The position numbers and the translations under genes are program-made. Positions 32,143 to 40,381 of a DNA stretch of 64,000 bases are shown here, piece after piece. A model generated the notes under the pieces. It was not told the DNA's origin. It worked only from the letters and a program-made list of their open reading frames with translations, and did not search any database. The stretch is from DATKWD01 sp035529695 (GTDB taxonomy: Bacteria; Actinomycetota; Acidimicrobiia; Acidimicrobiales; Salinilacustritrichaceae). Each line of letters starts with the position of its first letter. Position 1 is the stretch's first letter. The stretch lies in the NCBI GenBank assembly GCA_035529695.1, contig DATKWD010000108.1:36679-100678 (forward strand), given 5' to 3'.

Positions 32143-32886
32143 ATGGATCTGGGAATCTCGGGCCGGACTGCTGCCGTCGCCGGGGCATCGTCGGGACTCG
32201 GCCGCGCGTCGGCCGAGGCATTGGTCGCCGAGGGTGCGCGGGTCGTCGTCTGCGGGCGAGACCGTGCACGGATCGACGCGGCCGCTGCGGAGATCGGCGG
32301 CGATGTGGTTGCGCTGGTGGCAGACGTGTCGACGATCGAGGGAGCCACGACATTCGTCACCGACGCCACCGAGGCACTCGGCCACCTCGACATCCTGGTC
32401 ACCAACGCCGGCGGACCTCCGCCGGGCAGCTTCGCATCGACCGACCTCGATGCGTATGTCGCTGCGGTGCAGTTGAACCTGCTGTCGACCGTCGCCATGT
32501 GCAAGGCGGCGATTCCCGCCATGCAGGAGCGAGGGTGGGGGCGCGTCGTCGCCATCACCTCGGCCACCGTGCAGCAACCAGAACCCCAACTCATCCTCAG
32601 CAACACGGCCCGAACCGGTGCAACCGCCTTTCTCAAGACGGTCGCCACCGAGGTCGCCCCCGACGGCGTGACGGTGAACTGGGCCCAACCGGGCTTCCAT
32701 GACACGCCGCGCCTTGCAGATCTGGGCATCGACCTCGAGGCGCTGGCCCAATCGGTGCCGACCCGATCGATCGGCGACGCGGCCGACTTCGGCTCGATCG
32801 TCGCGTTTCTCTGCTCTGAACCCGCCAAGTACGTGACCGGGACCGGGATCCGGGTCGACGGTGGACGAACCCTGGGCCTGCCCTGA
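32143..32886 (+). CDS. Atypical SDR family oxidoreductase
   Basis: The 247-residue Rossmann protein has the cofactor motif AVAGASSGLGRASAEAL (residues 11-27), a LVTNAGG motif near 86, and the C-terminal VTGTGIRVDGGRTLG segment typical of FabG-like SDRs. Where the classical catalytic Tyr-x-x-x-Lys should be, the sequence reads QLILSNTARTGATAFLKT; the Tyr is missing. This variant occurs in a FabG-like subfamily whose reductase activity is uncertain. It is translationally coupled (TGATG) with the following zinc-ribbon gene. Confidence 0.85.
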   Translation: MDLGISGRTAAVAGASSGLGRASAEALVAEGARVVVCGRDRARIDAAAAEIGGDVVALVADVSTIEGATTFVTDATEALGHLDILVTNAGGPPPGSFASTDLDAYVAAVQLNLLSTVAMCKAAIPAMQERGWGRVVAITSATVQQPEPQLILSNTARTGATAFLKTVATEVAPDGVTVNWAQPGFHDTPRLADLGIDLEALAQSVPTRSIGDAADFGSIVAFLCSEPAKYVTGTGIRVDGGRTLGLP

Positions 32887-34520
32887 TGGCCAAGACGTCG
32901 CATGCCTGCACGAACTGCGGGGCGGCGCTCGCCATCCCCGCTCGTCACGATCGCTACTTCTCGTGCAGGTTCTGCGGGTCGGTGCTCGAGGACACGACAC
33001 CGCCCGAGCAGCAGGGGGCCGGTGCCATCACGATCCGGCTCGCCGAATCGACGTCCATCGACGCCTCAGAGCTCATCTCCTACGCGGCTCCGGCCGCTCG
33101 CACCGCCGGCCGGGTCATGGTGATCGTGACCCTGGTCATCCTGGCTGTCAGCGCGGCTGGGATCTTCGTCGCCGTACGGGCGGTCACCGACTCCACGACC
33201 CAGAACGCCGAGGCGAAGACTGCCGACGGCGAGGGCATCGAGATCTTCAACTACGCCACCGCCACCGTGGTGGCGTCGGACACCAGCACCGGACCCGACC
33301 TCGTCGCCGTGTCACGCGGGCCCGACGGCGACCGTGTGATCTATGCCGACCTCGATGCCGAGACCCCCTTCCGATGGAGCGTCGGCGTCGGACTCGAAGC
33401 CGACGTCTTCACCCAGTTCGTGGTTGACGACGAGCTGGTGGTGCTCACCTCGGAATCGACGCTTGTCGCGCTCAACCGCGCCACCGGGACCGAAGCGTGG
33501 CGCGCTTCGCTCACCGACAAGCTGCAGCCGAACATCTGCAGCAACTGCCTCGCGGCCTTCGGCGACGACGTCGTCACCCTCACCGTCGACGGGGTCCTGA
33601 CGGCTCATGTGCGCTCGACCGGCGAGCAGCGCTGGTCGGTGACCCTGACCGACACGCCACGGCAGATCGTCGATTTCGGCGGCAGCCCCGCCGTCCTCGA
33701 TGCCGGCGATGACGGCCAGGTCTTCCTCGAGGTCCACGACTCGACCACCGGTGCGTTGTCGCGATCGGTCGCCTTGACCTGTCCCGATCCCACCTTTGGC
33801 GGACGGCGTGCCGTGAGCAGCGTCTTCGAGACGCTGCACCCGGTCGAGAACGGCGTCGTCTTCTTCGGCGACCCGGTGTTCGGGCCGTGCGTCCAGCGGA
33901 TCGACCCTCCGGGTGACGGGCCGACCTGGGAAACCCCGTTCGCCTCGCAGGAGGGCCTCGATCCGTCACCCGAGGAGGTGCTGGTGACCGGCGGCGCGCT
34001 GATCCAGACCGCCGACGGGAACGTCGCCGCGGTCGATCTCTCCACCGGGGCGACCCGGTCGATCCTGACCATCGACGACGGCGACGTCTTCCCCGTTGCC
34101 GCCGATTCGCGGGTCGTCGTGGTCGTCGTCGAATCGACGAGGGGAAGCGGATCGCACCAACTCCGAGCGATCGATCTCGCGACCGGCAACATCAAGTGGA
34201 CCTTCGACCTCGCCTCGACCGACCGCCTCGAGCGCGGGAATGGCATGTCCATCTCCGGCGATGCCTGGGCGGCCGATCTGACGAGCGTCGGCCTCTCGGT
34301 GCTGCAGTACCGGGAGGCCGACGACGAGATCGTCCTCCAGACCATCCCGCTCGAGAGTGGCACCGCGTCGGCACCCGTGACCATCGGGCTCACGGGCTTC
34401 GGCTTCTCGGCCAACCCGTCGGTCGTCGGCTGGACCGGCGACACCCTTCACCTGCTGGTCGACGGCACGATCCTCGGGGTCGACGCCACCACGGGCAAGA
34501 TCACGAATCGGGCACCCTGA
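32886..34520 (+). CDS. Zinc-ribbon, single-pass membrane, PQQ-like beta-propeller protein
   Basis: The 544-residue protein starts with a zinc ribbon (CTNCGAAL and CRFCGSVL, residues 8-36), has one membrane segment (VMVIVTLVILAVSAAGIFVAV, about residues 76-97), and then a PQQ-like beta-propeller with repeated LVALNRATGTEAWRA and LRAIDLATGNIKWTF blades. The propeller would be outside the cell and the zinc ribbon inside, which suggests signalling or assembly rather than catalysis. No PQQ-enzyme active-site residues are evident. It shares its first base with the SDR stop. Confidence 0.82.
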   Translation: MAKTSHACTNCGAALAIPARHDRYFSCRFCGSVLEDTTPPEQQGAGAITIRLAESTSIDASELISYAAPAARTAGRVMVIVTLVILAVSAAGIFVAVRAVTDSTTQNAEAKTADGEGIEIFNYATATVVASDTSTGPDLVAVSRGPDGDRVIYADLDAETPFRWSVGVGLEADVFTQFVVDDELVVLTSESTLVALNRATGTEAWRASLTDKLQPNICSNCLAAFGDDVVTLTVDGVLTAHVRSTGEQRWSVTLTDTPRQIVDFGGSPAVLDAGDDGQVFLEVHDSTTGALSRSVALTCPDPTFGGRRAVSSVFETLHPVENGVVFFGDPVFGPCVQRIDPPGDGPTWETPFASQEGLDPSPEEVLVTGGALIQTADGNVAAVDLSTGATRSILTIDDGDVFPVAADSRVVVVVVESTRGSGSHQLRAIDLATGNIKWTFDLASTDRLERGNGMSISGDAWAADLTSVGLSVLQYREADDEIVLQTIPLESGTASAPVTIGLTGFGFSANPSVVGWTGDTLHLLVDGTILGVDATTGKITNRAP

Positions 34521-34525
34521 CCTCG

Positions 34526-35677
34526 ATGCGTGACCCCAGCGACGACTTCCCGGCGATCGCCGATCTCGAACACCGAGCCCGCAAGCGCATCCCGCACTTC
34601 GCGTGGGAGTACCTGGCCAGCGGGACCGGTGCCGACCAGGCGTTGCAGCGCAACCTCGACAAGTTGGCCGAGATCCGTCTGTTGCCACAGCTGCTCAAGG
34701 GTCCGCTCGAGCCCGACATCTCGACCGAGCTGTTCGGGGTCGCGTACTCGGCGCCGATCGGGATCGCGCCGGTCGGGCTCACGGGCCTGATCTGGCCCGG
34801 CGCCGACGAAGCGCTCGCCACGACGGCCGCCGATCGGCGGATCCCCTACGTGCTGTCGACGGTCGCGACCGAGCGTCCCGAGGTGGCGGGGCCGAATGCC
34901 GGCGGGATGGGCTGGTACCAGCTCTATCCGCCACGGGACGAACGAATCCGCGCATCGATGCTCGAACGAGCGGCCGAGTCGGGGTTCACGGCCCTCGTGG
35001 TGACCGCCGACGTGCCGGCGCCGAGCCAGCGCGAACGTCAGCGCAAGGCCCGCATTCGCGTGCCACCGAAGATCGGACCGACCCTCGCGGCGCAGGCTGC
35101 GTTGTGCCCTGCGTGGACCCTGGCGCTCGCTCGCAACGGACTCCCGCGGTTTCGCGGACTCGAGGCCTATCTCGATCGCTCCACGATGCAGAAGAGTGCC
35201 GGATTCGTCGGGGCGAACCTCGGCGGCACATTGTCGTTCGCCTACCTCGCTGAGCTCCGAGAGCTCTGGGAAGGCCCGATCATCGTGAAGGGCATCCTCG
35301 ACCCCGACGATGCACAGCGCTGCATCGACGTCGGAGCCGACGCCATCGGGGTCTCGAACCACGGCGGCAGGCAGCTCGATGCGGCGCCGGCCGCCATCGA
35401 GGCGCTTCCGGTGATCGTCGACCGCGTCGGAACAGCCGTTCCGGTCCTCTTCGACAGCGGCGTACGCTCAGGACTCGACGTCGCCCGTGCACTCGCGCTG
35501 GGTGCGTCGTTCGTCTTCTGCGGACGGGCGTTCATGTTCGGTCTGGGTGCGCTCGGCCGCAGCGGCGCCGGGCACGCGCTCGACATCCTCACCGAGGGGC
35601 TGTGCAACGTCATGGTCCAGACCGGCTGCGATTCGACCAGCCAGCTCGCAGATCGCCTGGTGACCCCACTGCGCTAA
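34526..35677 (+). CDS. FMN-dependent alpha-hydroxy-acid oxidase/dehydrogenase
   Basis: The 383-residue TIM-barrel enzyme matches the lactate/glycolate oxidase family. Visible are HFAWEYLASGTGADQALQRNLD near the start, PIGIAPVGLTGLIWPGAD, WYQLYPPRDE (substrate Tyr), IIVKGILDPDDAQ (FMN Lys), and the catalytic-His signature VSNHGGRQLD near residue 275, then LFDSGVRSGLDVARALALGA. It oxidises a 2-hydroxy acid to a 2-oxo acid; the substrate is not clear. It begins five bases after the propeller gene. Confidence 0.9.
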   Translation: MRDPSDDFPAIADLEHRARKRIPHFAWEYLASGTGADQALQRNLDKLAEIRLLPQLLKGPLEPDISTELFGVAYSAPIGIAPVGLTGLIWPGADEALATTAADRRIPYVLSTVATERPEVAGPNAGGMGWYQLYPPRDERIRASMLERAAESGFTALVVTADVPAPSQRERQRKARIRVPPKIGPTLAAQAALCPAWTLALARNGLPRFRGLEAYLDRSTMQKSAGFVGANLGGTLSFAYLAELRELWEGPIIVKGILDPDDAQRCIDVGADAIGVSNHGGRQLDAAPAAIEALPVIVDRVGTAVPVLFDSGVRSGLDVARALALGASFVFCGRAFMFGLGALGRSGAGHALDILTEGLCNVMVQTGCDSTSQLADRLVTPLR

Positions 35678-35690
35678 CTCCGGGACTGCC

Positions 35691-35766
35691 GGCGATCTCC
35701 GCGTCCGCCGTGGTCTCCGTCGCTCTCTGCCGGGTGAACCACGGCAGAAACTGCGATCCACGGCAG
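35691..35766. repeat. Intergenic palindromic element, copy B
   Basis: A 76-nt element between the convergent hydroxy-acid oxidase and CoA-transferase genes, similar to copy A at 7142-7217. Hairpins: TCTGCCG (35726-35732) with CGGCAGA (35742-35748), and GCCGTGG (35707-35713) with CCACGGC (35758-35764). It probably acts as a bidirectional terminator. Confidence 0.65.
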
Positions 35767-35774
35767 ACGGCGGA

Positions 35775-37064
35775 TCAGGGGTGCCAGACCGGGTCGGCGC
35801 TGCCGAGCGGTTGTGGCCCGTGTGTCCACGAACCACTGACCGGTTTGGCCGCGGTGATCACCCCGAACGGAGTGTCGACGGTGCACCGTGTCGAGTCGGT
35901 GAGGGCGAGCGGCGCCGGCTCGAAGGGGTCGGGTCCACCCAGGCCCACGAGCCAGTTCCGCGTGCGGAGCAGCGACAGCCGAGCCAGCCACGTGCCGCCG
36001 TGCTCGGCCTGATGGGCAAGGAGTTGAGTCGCCGCGAAGGCCGCCAGGAACCCGGTGCAGTAGTCGAGGGCCTGGACCGGTAGCGGAGTCGGGCGGTCGG
36101 CTCCGGCAGCCTGCTGCCCGGCCCGCACGATGCCCGTCGTCGACTGGACGATCGAGTCGAAGCCGCGGCGACCCGCCCACGGGCCGACCCAGTCGAACGC
36201 ACACAGCTGAACGGCGACGGTGCCCGGCGCGATCGCTTCGACCCCGAACCCGTGCCTCGCGAACGCCCCAGGGCGATACGCGTCGACCCAGACATCGGCA
36301 CCTCCCAACAGCTCGGCGAAGTCGGCTCGCCCGGACTCGTGGCGAAGATCGACGAATGCGTTGCGCTTCCCGAAACCGGTGGCGAGCACGCACAACTCGA
36401 CGCTGGGGAGATCTGGCGAGCCGACCCGGAGCACGTCGGCTCCGTGTGCCGCGAGCGTCGTCCCCGCGATGGGCCCCGCGAGCACGCGAGAACAGTCGAG
36501 CACGCGCGGGCGTCGGCCGGGATCTCTCGGCTCGGCCTCACCGATTCGTTCGATCGAGATGACCGGGAGGTTCGCCGTGGCCGCTGCGTGCGGGTGGGCA
36601 TCCCACTCATCCAGCGTGCGCAGGCGGGCCGCGATCATGCCGTCGGCGATCAGCACCTCTTCGAGCTCGGCCGGATCCCAGTCGAGGACAGCCTCCTGAA
36701 CAGCCTCCGTCGTGGGCGCACACCCGAGCCGTCTCACGATGCCGGCGGCGTGGTGGCCGAAGTTGCAGTGGAACTGGATGTGACCGTCGTCGCTCGTGCG
36801 GTAGTAGCCCGAGAGGTCGGCCCAGCCCGTGAGCGGCCGGCCGTCACGGTCGATTCGGGTCGCGAACGTCTCGACCACTCGGTTCCGGTCGATCGACATC
36901 GATCCGTTGGCCAGGGCAGCCGCCCCGACACTCGCCATCGCAGCGGTGGTGACGTCGAACGCCGAGGCGAACCGGCTCGACCCGATGAACTCGAGAGCGT
37001 CGATCGGCAACGAAGGTCCGGGCACGAGAGCGGCCACCTGCTCGACCACATCATGAACCGTCAC
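35775..37064 (-). CDS. CaiB/BaiF family CoA-transferase
   Basis: The 429-residue protein resembles class III CoA-transferases, with the family segment RVLDCSRVLAGPIAGTTLAAHGADVLRVG near residue 190 and the later LRHESGRADFAELLGGADVWVDAYRPGAFARHGF. The usual N-terminal CoA-transferase core lies in the C-terminal half, preceded by a domain like the family's C-terminal part, a rearranged order seen in some members. The expected catalytic Asp is probably in FVDLRHESG. The acyl substrates are unknown. GTG 37064 is chosen because TACGGT lies six bases upstream; an open frame to 37220 would run into the neighbour. Confidence 0.82.
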   Translation of the reverse strand: MTVHDVVEQVAALVPGPSLPIDALEFIGSSRFASAFDVTTAAMASVGAAALANGSMSIDRNRVVETFATRIDRDGRPLTGWADLSGYYRTSDDGHIQFHCNFGHHAAGIVRRLGCAPTTEAVQEAVLDWDPAELEEVLIADGMIAARLRTLDEWDAHPHAAATANLPVISIERIGEAEPRDPGRRPRVLDCSRVLAGPIAGTTLAAHGADVLRVGSPDLPSVELCVLATGFGKRNAFVDLRHESGRADFAELLGGADVWVDAYRPGAFARHGFGVEAIAPGTVAVQLCAFDWVGPWAGRRGFDSIVQSTTGIVRAGQQAAGADRPTPLPVQALDYCTGFLAAFAATQLLAHQAEHGGTWLARLSLLRTRNWLVGLGGPDPFEPAPLALTDSTRCTVDTPFGVITAAKPVSGSWTHGPQPLGSADPVWHP

Positions 37065-37070
37065 GGCGGC

Positions 37071-37076
37071 ACCGTA
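37071..37076 (-). promoter_or_regulatory. Leaderless -10 of the CoA-transferase gene
   Basis: TACGGT on the minus strand, six bases before GTG 37064. Confidence 0.5.
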
Positions 37077-37092
37077 TCGAGCGAGGTGCGGG

Positions 37093-37542
37093 TCAGTCGC
37101 GCAGGTCGAACCGGTAGACGTTGGTCTCGCGTTGCGCGAACCCGACCTTCTTGTAGAGATGGTTGGCCTGCTCGCGGCTCGGTCGCGAGGTGAGATCGAC
37201 CGTGATGCACCCGAGGTCACGCGCCCGCTCGAGCATGGCGACGGTCAGACTGGTCCCGACACCGCGGCCCGACGCGGCGGGATCGGCGATCACATCCTCG
37301 ACCCACGCTCGCAGACCGGTCGGAATCCGAAAGACCGCAAGGGTCGCGACCCCGACGATACGTCCGCCATCGAGGTCGTCGCGGGCCACGAACTGATCGG
37401 TGGCAGGCGAACCGACGATCTCGACCAGCTGGGCTCGTCCGGGCGGCGGATTCGACTTCGACAGATGAGGAGTGAGCCGATCGAACGCCTCGACGAGTTC
37501 GTCGGTGACCGGGCCGTCCCAGATCGAACAGGTGATGGTCAT
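37093..37542 (-). CDS. GNAT family N-acetyltransferase
   Basis: The 149-residue product has the GNAT acetyl-CoA motif VEDVIADPAASGRGVGTSLTVAML near residue 75 and the C-terminal NHLYKKVGFAQRETNVYRF segment. The acceptor is unknown. Its ATG overlaps the stop of the citrate synthase gene (ATGA), so the two are co-translated; that could mean it modifies a protein or metabolite linked to that enzyme, but this is only suggestive. Confidence 0.88.
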   Translation of the reverse strand: MTITCSIWDGPVTDELVEAFDRLTPHLSKSNPPPGRAQLVEIVGSPATDQFVARDDLDGGRIVGVATLAVFRIPTGLRAWVEDVIADPAASGRGVGTSLTVAMLERARDLGCITVDLTSRPSREQANHLYKKVGFAQRETNVYRFDLRD

Positions 37543-39083
37543 GCGTCGATGTCGGGCACCGGGACCGGCGGCGGTGTCCCGACGTAGCGGGCACTCGGCC
37601 TGATGATCCGGTTGTCCGCAGCCTGCTCGAGGATGTTGGCGCACCACCCGATGATGCGACTCGACGCGAATGTCGGCGTGAAGAGCTCGCGGGGCAGTCC
37701 GCAGTGCTCCATCACGACACCGGCATAGAACTCGACATTGGCGTAGAGGTCACGCCCGGGCTTGAGCTCGCCGAGCACCTCGACCACTGACTTCTCGACG
37801 ATCTTGGCGAACGTCACCTTGTCGGCACGGATATCGGCCGCCACTTGGCGCAAGAACGTCGATCGGGGGTCGTCGGTCTTGTAGACGCGGTGGCCGAACC
37901 CCATGATCACCTCGCCGCGTTCGACGACGTCGATCAGGTAGGGACGGGCGTTCTCCTCGGTGCCGATGGCGTCGAGCAGGTCGAGTGCCCGGCTCGGGGC
38001 GCCCCCGTGCAGCGGGCCACTCAGCGCAGCGATCCCGCCGACGACGGCGGCGCCGACATCGGCGCCGGTCGAGGTGATCACCCGACTCGTGAAGGTCGAG
38101 GCATTGAACCCGTGGTCGATGGTGGTGATCTGGTACTGCTCGACGCCGCGACCGAGCTCGGCCGGATGCTCTTCACCGTCGAGCATCCACAGGTAGTTGG
38201 CTCCGTACCCGAGATCGTCGCGGGGGTCGATCGGCTCGAGACCGTTGCGCAGGCGATGGAGCGCCATGATCAGCGTCGGGGTCACCGCACACAGTCGCAT
38301 CGCGTCGGCTCGTCGTTGCGCATGGTCGATGTCGAGTGTCGGCTTCATGGTCGACGCCGCCGCCACCAGTGACAGCGAAGTCCGCAGCCCTTCCATCACC
38401 GACGAGGACTCGGTCGCGATCGTCGGGAGCACTGCGCGCACGGAATCGGGGACTCGGCGAAGCGGACGGATCTCCTCGATGAAGGCCTCGCGCTCGGCTC
38501 GGTCGGGGAGGGCCCCGTCGAACATCAGGCGCCAGACGTCTTCGAGCGGGCGGGTGGCCGCGAGCTCGACGGCGTTGTACTCGCGGTAGTGGTAGAACCC
38601 CTCGGTCCCGCGGACGTCACCGACCTCGGTCTCGGCGACGATCACGCCGGCCAGTCCTGGCGGAGCTTCGATCTCGCCGGGGTCGGTGACCGGCTGGATG
38701 CTCGCCATCTTCATGAGGTCGCGGAGGGAGATGAGACCGATGAGTCGGCCGTCCTCGACGACCGGGAAGTGGCGGTAGCCCTGCACGCTCAACGCGTCGT
38801 AGGCGACCTGCACGTTGGTGTCGGGAGCCACGACATCGGGGTCCTCGGTCATCCACTCGCTGACCTCGGATGCGTCGCCCGACCGTCCGCTGGCGCCGAA
38901 CTTGATCAGGTCGCGTTCGGTGAGGATGCCGATCGGACGTACTCCGTCGACCACCACGACCGAGCCGACGTTCGCCTGCACCATGCGCTGCGAGACCTCG
39001 GCCACGGTCTCCGATGGCGTTGCCGTCAACACCGGTGAACTCATCACGTCGGAAACCGTGCGCTCGCGCACGTTGCTTGCCAT
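37539..39083 (-). CDS. Citrate synthase with N-terminal CBS-domain pair
   Basis: Residues 1-130 form two CBS domains (VSDVMSSPVLTATPSETVAEV and MTEDPDVVAPDTNVQVAYDAL, each ending in a PIGILTERDL- or LIGLISLRDL-type strand), which bind adenine nucleotides in other enzymes. Residues 140-510 are a citrate/2-methylcitrate synthase: NHGF-type TTIDHGFNASTFTSRV, SGPLHGGAPSRALDLL (His), VIMGFGHRVYKTDDPRS (His), and DLYANVEFYAGVVMEH, where the usual catalytic Asp is Glu. The enzyme joins acetyl-CoA (or propionyl-CoA) with oxaloacetate. Start ATG 39083 has GAGGAG six bases upstream and a TACCAT hexamer at 39114-39119 further up. Confidence 0.92.
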   Translation of the reverse strand: MASNVRERTVSDVMSSPVLTATPSETVAEVSQRMVQANVGSVVVVDGVRPIGILTERDLIKFGASGRSGDASEVSEWMTEDPDVVAPDTNVQVAYDALSVQGYRHFPVVEDGRLIGLISLRDLMKMASIQPVTDPGEIEAPPGLAGVIVAETEVGDVRGTEGFYHYREYNAVELAATRPLEDVWRLMFDGALPDRAEREAFIEEIRPLRRVPDSVRAVLPTIATESSSVMEGLRTSLSLVAAASTMKPTLDIDHAQRRADAMRLCAVTPTLIMALHRLRNGLEPIDPRDDLGYGANYLWMLDGEEHPAELGRGVEQYQITTIDHGFNASTFTSRVITSTGADVGAAVVGGIAALSGPLHGGAPSRALDLLDAIGTEENARPYLIDVVERGEVIMGFGHRVYKTDDPRSTFLRQVAADIRADKVTFAKIVEKSVVEVLGELKPGRDLYANVEFYAGVVMEHCGLPRELFTPTFASSRIIGWCANILEQAADNRIIRPSARYVGTPPPVPVPDIDA

Positions 39084-39113
39084 CTGCTCTCCTCGTTGAC
39101 CGTGGGCGGGTCG

Positions 39114-39119
39114 ATGGTA
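39114..39119 (-). promoter_or_regulatory. Possible -10 of the CBS-citrate synthase gene
   Basis: TACCAT on the minus strand. Transcription would start near 39107, giving a leader of about 24 bases with a GAGGAG ribosome site. Confidence 0.4.
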
Positions 39120-39160
39120 GGACGTTTTGTCAGCCGTCCACGCCTGACCGACGGATCTCC

Positions 39161-39433
39161 TCAGTCGATCGGCACGATGCGTTCGAACATGAATTCGTGC
39201 TCGAGCCGGCCCCGAACGGTCTCGGCCCCCGGTGCAGGCAGCGGAATCGGGCTCGTCTGGATGAGGCGCCAGCCATCTCGAAGCGCTGCGACACCGTTGG
39301 CGTACGGAGCAGCATCGTGTCGGTCGCCGCGATCGGCGCCGTCATGGAAGGTCCAGGCCACCACGCGACCGTCGAGGTCCGAGTGCTCGAGCCACAGGAA
39401 GAGCACCTGTTGGCGGTGTGTCATCGGATCCAT
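39161..39433 (-). CDS. Small protein of unknown function downstream of phyH
   Basis: A 90-residue acidic product with a VLFLWLEHSDLDGRVVAWTFHDG segment and no recognised domain. Its ATG at 39433 shares one base with the stop of the PhyH gene (TGATG), which suggests co-translation. A second ATG three residues in is also possible. The function is unknown; frame and coupling are the only support. Confidence 0.6.
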   Translation of the reverse strand: MDPMTHRQQVLFLWLEHSDLDGRVVAWTFHDGADRGDRHDAAPYANGVAALRDGWRLIQTSPIPLPAPGAETVRGRLEHEFMFERIVPID

Positions 39434-40308
39434 CAGGCGAGCTCCTCGCGAAGTTCCTTGCGGGTCTGGTACCAGTCGACATCGAAGGCGTCGTCGCCAC
39501 TCAGATACCGCCACAGTGCGGCGCGTTGCACCAACTCGAGCCGGTACGCGGATTCGCCCAACCAGGGCTCACGATGCCGGAGCGTTGCGGCGACCGAGTC
39601 GGCACGGAACTTGGCGAACACGTGATCGCTGGCGTCGTTCTGGCGCTCGTCGAAGCCGGCGAGGTCCCAGAGGCGGGTCTGGGGAGCGGTCGGATTCAAA
39701 CGGATCTTGTACATCAGCCGCCGCAGCGATCCGGGATTGGGCATCCCGCGGTGCCACATGCCGTGATGGAAGATCAACACCGAGCCGGCCGGGCCGACCC
39801 ACTGGCGTTCGCCTGCGACGTGGTGATAGCGGGCCACATCGGTCTCGTTGACCAGCCGGAGGTGGGTTCCGGGCACGAAGCCAGTCCCTCCACCGTCGTC
39901 AGTGACCTCGTGAGGGAAGTAGAAGACCTGCACGTCGAAGGCCCGGTTGGAGTCGATGATGGCGTCGGCGTGGAGCTTCTGTTGGCTGAGGTCACCGGGC
40001 GGGCGGAGGTGGACGAAGTCGTGGTCGAACACCGCATCGGTGCCCACCAACGACTGCACGGCTCCGGCGACCACGGGATGCCGCAGGACCGCGCCGATCG
40101 CCGACGGTTCCGGGTAGATCTCGTCCAGCCGTTGCCCGCTCGAAGGTGCGAACGGCCGGGCATCGCTCCCCCATGTCGCCAGGATCGCTTCGAGCTCCTC
40201 GATGGCGGGCGCATTGAGGTCCTCATCGATCAACCCTGGAAACGCGAGGAAGCCACGGGCGACGAAGCTGGCCATCTGGTCGGTGTCGAGCAGTGTCGGT
40301 GATGCCAT
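39433..40308 (-). CDS. Phytanoyl-CoA dioxygenase (PhyH) family protein
   Basis: The 291-residue double-stranded beta-helix protein matches the PhyH family of Fe(II)/2-oxoglutarate dioxygenases. The HxD metal site is in QQKLHADAIIDSN near residue 128, and the distal His in SVLIFHHGMWHRGMPNPGSLRR near 197 with the 2-oxoglutarate-binding Arg. The substrate is unknown. ATG 40308 is chosen because TACGAT lies six bases upstream; the ATG at 40311 is too close to it. It diverges from the PAC2 gene. Confidence 0.88.
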   Translation of the reverse strand: MASPTLLDTDQMASFVARGFLAFPGLIDEDLNAPAIEELEAILATWGSDARPFAPSSGQRLDEIYPEPSAIGAVLRHPVVAGAVQSLVGTDAVFDHDFVHLRPPGDLSQQKLHADAIIDSNRAFDVQVFYFPHEVTDDGGGTGFVPGTHLRLVNETDVARYHHVAGERQWVGPAGSVLIFHHGMWHRGMPNPGSLRRLMYKIRLNPTAPQTRLWDLAGFDERQNDASDHVFAKFRADSVAATLRHREPWLGESAYRLELVQRAALWRYLSGDDAFDVDWYQTRKELREELA

Positions 40309-40314
40309 CATCGG

Positions 40315-40320
40315 ATCGTA
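40315..40320 (-). promoter_or_regulatory. Leaderless -10 of the PhyH gene
   Basis: TACGAT on the minus strand, six bases before ATG 40308. Confidence 0.5.
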
Positions 40321-40367
40321 CGCGGCAGGGGCCAGCCGGGCTGCGAGTCGACCCGACCTGTGCCCGG

Positions 40368-40373
40368 TAGCGT
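40368..40373 (+). promoter_or_regulatory. Leaderless -10 of the PAC2 gene
   Basis: TAGCGT eight bases before GTG 40382. Confidence 0.5.
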
Positions 40374-40381
40374 TGCAGGAC

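Noticed and set aside
37065..37220. Upstream extension of the CoA-transferase frame
   Set aside because: It overlaps the GNAT gene antisense-free but on the same strand in another frame, with low-complexity Ser/Arg sequence; GTG 37064 follows a TACGGT.
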